Assembly (NCBI GenBank): GCA_036897095.1
Contig: JAYMSP010000725.1
Span: 1 to 42,940 of the forward strand
Direction: 5' to 3'
DNA length: 42,940 nt
Origin: Plantago elongata
Taxonomy: Eukaryota; Streptophyta; Magnoliopsida; Lamiales; Plantaginaceae
Shown here: positions 24,579 to 34,344 of the stretch, one piece after another
Position numbering within the stretch: position 1 is the first letter of the stretch
How the letters are laid out: every line of letters starts with the position of its first letter
Position numbers and translations under genes: made by a program
Notes under the pieces: model-generated
The model's input: only the letters and a program-made list of their open reading frames with translations
Database searches by the model: none
Told to the model about the DNA's origin: nothing

Positions 24579-27500
24579 ATGAGTGGCAGTCTCCCAAACC
24601 CGAGCGTAGTTCAGAACCCGAACACGGATCCAGCTGCCCGGACCAAAACCCCTTCTTTCGACCAGCTCTCCAAATTATTCTCTCGCCCTCTCTCTGACGC
24701 TGCTGATTCTCTCGGTAATTATTCCATCTCTTGTTTTATTTTCTCTGATCAACTTTGCTGCAAATTGTAGTCGTAGATCGATTAAGATAGCTGCACTGAG
24801 TAATTCGAGCAAATTATGTCCTCGGAATCAGGGGCGAACCCAGAATTTAAAGTTCGGGGGTCAAACTATCTATTATGGATTATTTCAAAGTTTAGCGGGT
24901 GAATTACTAAATTATTGAATATATTATATATAAAATAACATCATTAGTAATTTTTCCTGCTCGGAATGATGAATAGATGAATTGAAATGCTCGAGTAGTT
25001 ACTGAACTTGTCTGGACATGCTATTAGTTCCTGGAGTGAGTTGCTGATTAACGTACGAACTGTTTTTGGGGAAAAAAATTACGTATATTTGAATATGGTT
25101 TGGTGATTGTGGTAAGCAGAAGTAGTGTGTTTTACCAATCAGTAACAACTAATCAAAACTATGTTCGGAATTGTTAATAGAATCGATGACCGATCCTCGT
25201 TGATTACTTCTTCTACGGTTGTGATATGATGAGCTCATGGTGCAGGTGTTTGTCCTAGTGTTTTGAAGAAAGTGTGCTATGAAAATGGCCTTGTCAGGTG
25301 GCCTTATAGAAAGGTAAGATCATTGTTGTGTTCACAACGTACACTTTCATCACATATTAATTCAATACTTCCGGAAGTATCGTGCTTCTGTTTTGTGCTA
25401 AGGTTTGAATTGGAACATTCTTTTTCGCTGCTTAAGCTAAGCCTAATGGTACTCTGACTCTGTAATGCAGTAAGCTATCTACTGCTGCCATAGTCTTCGT
25501 TGTTGTAATTCTGGTGTTTAATTCACCAGTTCCTCGTACTGAATTTTATATATGTTTTAAATCAATATTATTGTTTTTGTTATTGAGTTCTTTATCATGG
25601 TCCTGTATTCACAATTGAACTCACCCTACTCCCGTCTGATGTGTTTAGGTTCTCTCTGGAAAGAGCATTGAAGATATTAAAAAAGATGCTGCAGCAGAAA
25701 AGGACGAGCAGCTTTATAAATTGAAAGTTGTTGGAGGGAGTAATGTTGCTATTGCAAATTCAGCCCCATCATCAGTTCTGTGAGTTCACTTTCATTTGGT
25801 TTCTGAAACATGAAAATTAATTGTTTGCTATTGATAGTTGTCTCGAAATTCAAACATTGATTTAAGTCCAAATTCTATTGTACACCCGTGCTTCTTAAGT
25901 TAGCTCTGGTCCTACATGCTTCATAATTATGAGCTTGAAGTTAGCTCTTGTCTTGCATACTCAACTTAAAGTTGATATCTTCTCATTAACTGCAAATCAT
26001 GCATCCACTGCGAAAACTTACTTTTGTTTTTTAAGTTTAAATATCATTTTTACTTGGGAAACATCTTAATTTTGGTCTTGGGGACAATAATAACTTGTTT
26101 ACTTGGCTGTAGAGTTTTAAGAGGAAGAAGTAGTTGGCACTGTATTATAAACTTCCCAGTCCTAGGTACAAGCCATAATGTCTGGAAGGTTCTTATTATA
26201 AGTTGAAGACTTATGTACTCCATCCGTCCGCAAGAAGAAGCTTTCTTCGGGGTGGAGGTAATATAATACACCATAAAAAGAAACATGTTAGAAATTATAA
26301 GGTCTTGGTCTTTATACACCAAATTTGAAGTTCTTAAAATCCAGAAAACCACCAACATGTTCATCCAGCTTTAACAATTGAGTAGGCCAACAATCACTAT
26401 CTTACCTTTGCAACATACCAGTGAAGCACCTACAACCCAACAGAAAGTTTGTGAGGATCTCGAGCATTAGTTGGTCCTATAATGCTATCCCTACTTTTGC
26501 TCTTAACTACTAACTAGTAAGTACTTTTGGGTATCTTTCCGGGGTCCGAGTAAAGTGATCTGAGGGAGCCTTCTCTGCGAGGAAAACTCCCTCAATGACT
26601 GCCTTGTGTGTTCTAATGGGCATAGAGCCTCACTATGTACCCGCAGAAATACAGCTTGGATGTCATGTCAGACTTTTGTTTCTTTCAAGCTCAAATGTGC
26701 TGAAGGACTAAGAATGCAATTTCTTTTGCAAACAGGTATTTAGTTGCTACTTTTTGTTTGGTCGGTCCTTAGGGCTCGATTCTAATTTTTCCTACATTTG
26801 AAGCATTTTAGGTTTGATAACCCCAGATTCTGTGAACAATATACAGCTACCACTTTCAAGATGTGGGTCCAATTTTCCTATCTCGAAATACATAAACTAA
26901 GATTGTTTGCCATGTGATGCAACCCATGGCACCATTGCCAATAATTTCAAACACTTAATTTTTTTAGATAACTAGAACCACATTTGGTTGGACAATGTTG
27001 TGACATGGAGAGTTCCTTTGATATTGATTAAAATGAAGAATTCCTTACATGAAAGATGTGAGGATGTTTCAACTATCCCTCTGGCAGAGTTTCTCAATGA
27101 TATTAAATGTATGTAAAGCATGCACATATATTTCCTCGATCTCATTGATATCTCAAAAATAGCTACTTTATTATAGAAATTACATGATGTATGATATGAA
27201 CAAATTAAGTAGTACATGTAAAAAAAAAAATCTGGCTAAGTTGTAAGACATGCTGTTTACTTTGGATAGCCAAAGCCCAAAGGTGACATCTGAACTACTT
27301 CCATTAGTTGCTAGAAGTTCCTGAAATCCTGCTTACTTTAGATTCCAGTGAATCTGCATGGTCAATATGCAGAACTTCAGGAACTTGAGGGTAATCTGCA
27401 CATGGACTTGAGGGTTATCTGCACGAGTCTGTCCCAAACGGACATATTGAACCCTTTCAAATTATTCTTTTAATTATTTTATCACCATATATGCTTCTTG

Positions 27501-28480
27501 GCATAATTATCTGAACAATCCACTATAGTGATAGTCTCTAGCAGCACTGCGTTGTGAGCCTTCTCCAGTTAAAAAATAATTTTCAGATATCTAGATGTCA
27601 TCGATCAAGTGATGTTGCATTTATTTGGTTAATTGATGTATGTCTCATGACATTTTGTCAAATTGAGCAAAGCAATAATATTATTTGAACTTGGACAGCA
27701 AGCTCTTCTATAATAAACTTATTGTGCCTTCTTATTTTTCCTACTTTTTTTGTGAATGGGTGCCTGCCTTGTTCTTTTCCTGTTATTTATCCAGATGGCT
27801 TGGTTTGTATATGTGATGTTTCCTCTTTCTTAATAACCTTGATTTTTGTCTTTTGCTTTTGGGTTTTGGTTGCATTTAGAAGTTCTCAGCAGATTGCTGG
27901 TTCTATACATGAAAACCCGAAAACAAGATTTATTACTCAACAGCCAGGCAAGGACCATCAGATTGGAATTCCCCAAAGTATGCTTGGCTCAAGTATTAAT
28001 AAAGATAATTCAGCATCCTCTGATGAATTCAAGTATGGATTCCCGTCAGATGGCTTATCACGTGTCTCACAGAGATGGTGGGGAAACAAAAGTGAAATTC
28101 AGGATGGTGACTGTGAAGATAATGTTAGTGAAAATTCTGATGAAATGAAGGAAAATGCTGATGAGAAGAAGGAAAATGCTGATGAAGAGAAGGAAAATGC
28201 TGATGATGGAGAGAAGCAGCAATCCGAGGACACAGCTAATTTGCCATCAACTGATGGGCAATTGACAGAAGGCAAGACCCATGAAACACATGGTCATTCT
28301 CAGCGTGCAAATTCACTCTCTGCTCTGAGGAAGAAAGCTGTGAAAGAAGGGCAACGGGCTCTAAACCTAGGTGTTTACAGAGGATATGGTGCACCAACGC
28401 TTGACCAAGCAAAAAAATTGGTGCTCCTTCAAATATTTAAATCATCCCTGCCTAGTGAATGGGGAGATTTGGCCTCTTAA
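24579..28480 (+). CDS. Short RWP-RK domain protein (4 exons)
   Basis: Exons 24579-24714, 25246-25313, 25649-25779 and 27880-28480; introns are GT-AG and phases join to 936 nt, 311 residues. Residues about 27-90 form an RWP-RK-type DNA-binding domain: LSDAADSLGVCPSVLKK, then the signature RWPYRK (63-68) and a basic/acidic helix (GKSIEDIKKDAAAEKDEQ). RWP-RK proteins are plant transcription regulators (NIN-like and RKD groups), so nuclear action is inferred. Unlike NLPs it has no room for GAF or PB1 domains. The C-terminal half is Ser/Asn-rich, then has a charged KENADE repeat (residues about 202-222), and ends in a Lys-rich, conserved-looking tail (GVYRGYGAPTLDQAKK). The start at 24579 has A at -3; upstream in-frame ATGs would add 21 or 19 residues. 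The ATG-containing open frame from 27722 is intron read-through. Confidence 0.85.
25780..27879 (+). other. Large third intron of the RWP-RK gene
   Basis: About 2.1 kb between the exon ending ANSAPSSV plus two bases and the exon continuing SSQQIAGS. Near 26217 the sequence ctccatccgtccgcaag resembles one end of a Stowaway-type MITE, but no matching second end was found. No gene. Confidence 0.6.
28151..28213 (+). repeat. Three-copy 21-bp coding minisatellite (KENADE repeat)
   Basis: Units beginning gaaaatgctgatga at 28151, 28172 and 28193 keep the reading frame and encode ENADEKK, ENADEEK and ENADDGE. Units differ at a few bases in their 3' third. It lies in the last exon of the RWP-RK gene and makes an acidic, probably coiled or disordered segment. 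Confidence 0.9.
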
Positions 28481-30106
28481 ACTTGAAACTGGAAGGCCCT
28501 CATGCAGCTCCTGATGCCGATTTTAAATTTGAATCATGAGAATGGAGAACTTAGAAGGCCTTGAAGACTAACATGCCCAATCTGCAAAGTTTATACTATG
28601 ATGGCTTCTGTAATGTTGCATTTGATATTTATTTTCTTGGACATCTCAATGATGAGTACAATCATATTGCGAATTCAAATGGATATGCGGGGAGTGTTAT
28701 GGTTTGAGTTGGCTGTTTATATAGGTCTAAATTCTGTGATATGTTACTAACCTTCTCGCATTCATGCAATTCTATCAAGCATCAGCTTTGTTCTTGTCCG
28801 GAGTCCGGACTATATTCATTTCTGAACACCCTTAGTTGAGATCGTGCAACAATAGTTTCTTGATTTCAAAGACTTTTGCGAAGAACTGTATTGCATGTTT
28901 ACTTGGAATGGTACTTGTGTGAGACTGTCACAAAAAAATGTACACAGGATGACTGGAATATAAGAACAAGTACCGTTGTAATTTGCAGTTCGGCTCATAC
29001 AAGTGTTTGTATTTTTACGTGCTACTCTTGCTTATCCGAAAGCCTATTTCATTTCGAATTGTATATCGGGTGAAGTTAAATAACATGGTAGAAAGCTATT
29101 TCCTCCATACCGAATTCAACCAAAATTTCTTCATTTATTATCCGTTTGTTTTTGTAATTTCTGAGAGCTCTTGCTTGCAACTAATCTAGTTTGATAAAGA
29201 GATATCTCAACTCTCAATTTCCAATTATTTATCACATTTTCTTCTTCTTTCATATCTTCGCGTCCATTTATTTATCTCGTAATAAAAAGATGATGAATAA
29301 ACGTGCTCAAATTATACTTGCTAAACCGAGTAATGAAATGAGTCATCATCTCTAGATAAAATAGTCTTTTTACGATATCGTTATCTTCAATTATCTTCCA
29401 ACCCGTAACTTTAAATGTGTAATTGACTAGGCATGTTTGTCATTTTCAAATGCTTAAAAATTGACTAGGTATGCTAGTCTTTTTTGAAGATAATAGTACC
29501 AATCATTTTCTTTTCGTTTGGAACTAGATGTTAGTCATTTTCCGAAGAAGAAAGACGTGGGTATTCGGTCTTATACCATTCTGAGATTGACGAATGTGAA
29601 ATGTGCAAATTGACTTAGCTCCATATGGTTGTAACAAGTCAACATTTAAATTAAGAGCCACCCAAATTTGTACGTACAAAGATTATGGCTGGCACACTTT
29701 ATTGTTTTCATCAATTTCTAATCACAGTAAGCAATGATGACTCCTCTTAGCTAGCTCCATCCGTTTATCCGGATAGATCAATCTTTTTAATTTATAACTA
29801 TGCAAGTGTTGTTCTTAATTGAATCAAGTCAATTTCATTGTGGTACCAATACTTTAAGGACCTTAGCTCAAGACTCGTACGATTACTGCGTCGCGAGCTT
29901 ATATTCAACTTATACATGTTACTACAGTCATAATTAATTAATTTTAAGTGTTGAGAATGACAAATAACTGCATGCTAATTAATCGGACGTATCTTCGTCA
30001 CGAACAATTTGTGATTTTATAGAAAATAAGTGCTAAGTAATTTAACGTACCGGACAATTGACACACTGCTCTACTGTGGATACGGGTACTGCAATACTAT
30101 TTCATA

Positions 30107-30327
30107 CTCCTTCCGTCCCATTAAAAGTAAAATGATTTTTCATTTTAAACGTTCCACCAAAGTGGAATAATTTTTCATTTATATAAATAACTCTACAATA
30201 CAATTCATTTTCAACCACATATTATTGGATTCGTATGTACTTTTCTATTTCAAACTTATTTTTAACTATATACTATATATTTCTCTTAAAAATTGTGTAT
30301 GTTTTCATTTAAATGGGACGGAGAGAG
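30107..30327. mobile_element. Stowaway MITE
   Basis: Left end ctccttccgtcccatt and right end aatgggacggagagag are inverted complements over about 16 bases with two mismatches, flanked by TA on both sides (30105-30106 and 30328-30329). Length 221 bp, AT-rich, non-coding. The CTCCNTCCGTCCCA terminus is the hallmark of Stowaway elements moved by Tc1/mariner transposases. Confidence 0.9.
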
Positions 30328-30822
30328 TACTGTTTTATTTTATAATAGAATGAAGAGAATATTTGTAAGAGCTAGTGTGGGTGCCAACTGGAGTTGAGCC
30401 AAGATATGACTGTATGAATACCACCATAAGACCAAGTAGGAGAATGTATTGATCTGATCCGTTTAGTAATGAAAAATAAGAAGCATGTTGGTGGTGATTT
30501 TAAACTACAAAATACTAGTATATAGTATTAAGCTAGTGTCGTTAACAAAGATCCATGAAAAACCTTATCCGACTCATGGACTACTTGTCCCAACAATCCC
30601 TTCCCGGACTCTAACTTCCTCTTCCACGTGCGATTCATGTGCCCACGTGACTCTATTTTGGTTTTATACTTTATAGTAACATACATATATATACCTTTTT
30701 GAGCCTACAAAATTAATTATAAAATGATGATAATTTGTGTAAAACCCGACGACCAGTGCCATTAAGGTTGTTAATGTTCATAAAACTTGATTTGGGTTAG
30801 AAGTAGCTTGGGACGGTTTACC

Positions 30823-30942
30823 TACGATTTAAATTGAAAAAATTCAATTTAAATTACGTTATGTTACGAAGGATTATCTTTACATACGATTTAAATTGGA
30901 AAAATTCAATTTAAATTGCGTTATGTTACGAAGGATTATCTT
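30823..30942. repeat. Duplicated 58-bp unit containing a hairpin
   Basis: Two near-identical 58-bp units (30823-30880 and 30885-30942; period 62) each begin tacgatttaaattg and end acgaaggattatctt. The first contains a perfect inverted repeat, atttaaattgaa-aaaa-ttcaatttaaat; the second has one change in the left arm (ttgga for ttgaa). Confidence 0.9.
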
Positions 30943-31009
30943 AAATTGATGTTAGTGATAAAAACAATGTTGCTTGAAAATATGACATGCAGGGGAAAGT
31001 AGCGGGTTA

Positions 31010-31500
31010 TATCCTTTAAGACCGGTCTGTCTAAGACAAACCAGTTGAACATGAATTAGCTAGATGATCGGACAATATGAAACCGAGTAGAGTAACGAGT
31101 AATATATTAATAACAATTTACTCACTTAAATGTGAATAATATTTATAGCAAAATCTCCGAGAGATCAACCTCTGACCGTCGTCGTCGACTAGTCGAGTAA
31201 ATCCCATGCTGACACGTGTCATCGGAGATTGGTGGCGCACTGTGATCACGCGGAGCTCCAGAAGTATTGGAGGTCAGCTTAGACACTCATGCAATTGATT
31301 TTATGGTTCAACCTAACTATGACACTGCTACATTTTAGTGAATCGAGTGGGATCGAATCTGTTTAGGTAGGATTGGTCCGACCAACGAGGAGTTAGTGTA
31401 CTACTCCGAACATCATCGTTCTAGGTCGGCCAAGTGAAGTCTCCTAGTAATCTGGTCGGCTCTCATTGCTATTAGAGCAGTACGACTTATGACGGTTTTG
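31010..31500. other. GC-richer anonymous block, possible decayed LTR
   Basis: Composition shifts from AT-rich flanks to a GC-richer stretch (gaccgtcgtcgtcgactagtc near 31177; acacgtgtcatcggagattggtggcgc near 31213). It has no open frame of note. The run atttatagcaaaatctccgag (about 31140-31160) resembles the region just after an LTR TATA box, so a decayed retroelement end is possible, but no boundaries can be defined. Confidence 0.3.
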
Positions 31501-31769
31501 TTTGTTTAATTAATAATGTGAGTGATGTCAAAAAAGTAAGTAAAATGTAAGTTCATTTCGGTAATGTATGTAACATAACCCCAAATGCACCAAATGTTCG
31601 AGGCTTCTCATACAGGTACTTAATTTAGTTTGGAGAAACGTTTGAGTGAAAGGGAGTAGGTGTATGATAAATATGATGAAGTTGTATGTTATTGATGCGT
31701 ATGAGAGTAGAGTTGTCTTGAAATATGACATTATTTCGCACGATACCTTTAACATGTGTCCACTAATTA

Positions 31770-32003
31770 AAAAAATCGAAGACACGTGGTATTTGAAATG
31801 AAATGTAATACATGCAGAAGCGGTGAAATAAGGAGTATTATTAATAATTAATGACACAAGATTTTATTAAGAACAATAGCCAGATACGCCTACTACCCAT
31901 TATTTATACACACATTCAGGAAAACTCGAATCGAAGATACATGGTGTTTCAAAAATACAAGGTATCAAGGTAAAACATGCATGCATGCATAAGCGGTGAT
32001 TGA
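31770..32003. repeat. Diverged direct duplication
   Basis: The order tcgaagacacgtggtatttg...catgcagaagcggtga (about 31775-31827) recurs as tcgaagatacatggtgtttc...catgcataagcggtga (about 31931-32000), with an insertion in the second copy. The second copy includes catgcatgcatgcat, an alternating RY-type motif. Origin unknown. Confidence 0.5.
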
Positions 32004-33045
32004 TATAATAAAATAAAAGAGTACTAATAACGTCTGTTCTCACATTGTGGCTTCAAATTAAATATTAGGAGTTATTATTTTACAAACTTTAGAGTTAGAT
32101 GATGTCGTTACAATTTACAAGTTATTGTGTAATTGTAGTATTTGAGATCATTAAGCACCCATGGCATAATTATAAATGAAGAACCCTGCTGATTTCAGGA
32201 CATTTCTTGAAAGATAAAGAATCAAGACACTTGAAAACAATGTAATGCTTGGGCAAACCATTTAGCGAATTTGGGGACATATATATATGTGTGTGTGTAA
32301 TTTATTGATTTTCACATCAATTGTTTCCGTTTTCCAGTCCAGTCTTATTATATAAAAAAATAAGTATCGAGAATATTTTCAAGAATATACATTAAAACAT
32401 ATAATAAATATTTCAACTTTTGAAATTGTAACTATATAAAAACCACGCTTTTGTTACCACAACAATAATTCTGGCTGAACACACCATTTATATACACTTT
32501 AGACGCGCATTGTCTTTCTTTTTTCTCTGTAAAAACAACATTTATGCATGTCAAGACAATCTAACACTTTACTTTCATAATAAAAAATGCATTGGACGCC
32601 AAAGCATCCGACGCGTTTTCTTGCTTTATAGAAGCATTCATTAAAGCATTGAGTAAGTATGCTGAGAGACGGACTTTCAAATATCTCATCCAAATATATT
32701 GTTAATATAAACATCAAAACATTCACTATGTTATTAACAAAATGCATTTGTGTGCATGGAGAAAATATCACATTAACAAAAAGAAACAAATGTATACCGT
32801 GTAGATTTCTGATTAATAACTTAGTCATGTCTTTAAATAAAAAAAATCTAGATACTTTTTTATTCAAACACCGTACCTATATAGATTTTATGAAAAATCG
32901 TAAGGTAATATTTGACGATTTAGAATATTAAAGAGGGCAAAAGATTAAGATTACAAAAGAGAAACATGTAGAAAGAAAATAGGAAATGTAAATTGCCCTA
33001 TAATTGGTGGTGTTTGTGAGTTGTGAGTGCTCATTATTATCCTGC

Positions 33046-33052
33046 TATAAAT
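33046..33052 (+). promoter_or_regulatory. Probable TATA box of the receptor-like kinase gene
   Basis: TATAAAT stands out upstream of a pyrimidine-rich leader. Transcription would start near 33075-33085, giving a leader of about 1.26 kb before the ATG at 34345, part of which is probably a 5' UTR intron. Confidence 0.5.
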
Positions 33053-33077
33053 GCAATCAGAGTCTCACCTCAAATTG

Positions 33078-34344
33078 CTTCCCATTTACTACTACTAGTA
33101 TTGAATAGATTGTAGAAGTATCAAATCAATGAGTAGTAGAATTCTTCATTCATCACTCTCTCTGTGACTGAGAGGTTTCTTCTCCACCATGGCAAATGGC
33201 AGATGAATGAATCAAATCTCATCCTTTTTCCACATTCACACAATTCAACTACCAACCACTTCACCCAACAAAGCTTCTGCTTTCTTTAACTACACCTCGC
33301 TCACTTCACTTCCTCTTCTTTTTCTTCTTCTTCTTCTTCTTCTTCACTTTCTTCTCTTCTTTTCTTTTTTTTTCTTTTTTAATGTAAAAATGCAATCTTT
33401 CACAGAGAAAATAAATAAATATAGTTAGCTGTATCATCATCATCATTAACTATATTTCTTCAATTCTCTTTGTGGGTCCTACACCACGCCGTTTCTTCGA
33501 CTTCCAAACTACTCCTCTTCTGCTTAAACTTCTTTATTCCTTTACATTTCTTCTTTTCCCTTTCCGGGTTCTCTTGATTTCCTTTTTTTTTTTTTCCCTT
33601 CTTGTTTGGCATGTGTTTTACTACTGCATTGGCATTTTACATCTATGCTCATTTGGTTTTTTGACTTCTTGAAGAAGAAGATCAAGAGGGTTAAGTTCAG
33701 ATCACCAGCAGGTTGGGTTGTTCAAATCTCTCGTTCTTGTGCTTTTCTTGATGTGTTTAGTTTGTATGGTTGTAGCCCGTTCAGATTTGGACTGGCTTCT
33801 GTTTCAATTTGGGAATTGGCATTGAATGATGCAGGTGCTAAATAATGGGTATCAATTTTATTCCTGTGAAAAATGCTGTGCCTTTGTTTGATTACCTAAT
33901 TCACTTCTTCTGGGTATCAATTTTATTCCTGTGAAAGCCTCTAAGTAATTGCTGCATTTTATCATTTGAAGTATTTATGACGCTATCTTCATTGCCACAT
34001 TGTATCATTTGAAGTATTTATGATGTGTCTTCTTGTTGCTTTGGAAAGTACATAGGAGAATGCAGTTTACTGATTTGAGTTTGTTAGGTACTCTCATTGG
34101 AGTATGTTTTTGCAGTCCTTTTTGTTTGATTGTTGGGTTAACGTATTTGAATTTGAAGTGCTAAGTGGATTTTAGCCCATTCGAAGAGGGTTCATGTCTT
34201 CATGATTCATGAGGCTTTTAGATGTATAATACATTTGGTGCTGATTGATAATGTGAGTTTTTCATGTCATCCAGGACATATGGACTAATCTGTGTACAGA
34301 ATTCGAGAACAAACAGCCACCTCGTCTTTGTAGAATCTTGAAGA
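33078..34344 (+). other. Long 5' leader of the kinase gene, with upstream ORFs
   Basis: Pyrimidine-rich, containing (TTC)8 at 33322-33345. Several ATGs start short reading frames, for example at about 33128 (12 codons), 33189 (5 codons) and 33207 (73 codons). Two pairs of direct repeats lie in the second half: tgggtatcaattttattcct at 33846 and 33911, and atcatttgaagtatttatga at 33961 and 34004. A 5' UTR intron removing much of this is likely but its ends cannot be fixed by eye. Confidence 0.5.
33322..33345 (+). repeat. (TTC)8 microsatellite in the kinase leader
   Basis: Eight uninterrupted TTC units within a wider CT-rich tract, typical of plant 5' UTRs. Confidence 0.9.

Larger units (their letters stand above)
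28481..33045. other. Intergenic region with decayed repeats
   Basis: About 4.5 kb without a supportable gene. It begins with the RWP-RK 3' UTR and ends at the kinase promoter. It contains a Stowaway MITE (30107-30327), a duplicated hairpin (30823-30942), a GC-richer block of unknown origin (about 31010-31500), a diverged duplication (31770-32003) and short direct repeats near 29421-29485. Open frames such as 31528-31857 (-) and 32499-32867 (-) have no recognisable family content. Confidence 0.6.

Noticed and set aside
26217..26262. Single Stowaway-like end in RWP-RK intron 3
   Set aside because: ctccatccgtccgcaag resembles a MITE terminus, but no inverted partner or TA-flanked right end was found.
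27722..27879. Hydrophobic N-terminal extension in front of the RWP-RK last exon
   Set aside because: It is intron sequence ending in a good acceptor (TTTAG at 27875-27879); the upstream exons join in phase instead.
32499..32867. 122-codon open frame on the minus strand, and overlapping + frames
   Set aside because: AT-rich, Phe/Ile/Cys-rich translation with no family motif. The opposite strand has a short stretch (DAKASDAFSCFIEAF) that looked protein-like but is interrupted by stops and could not be assigned.
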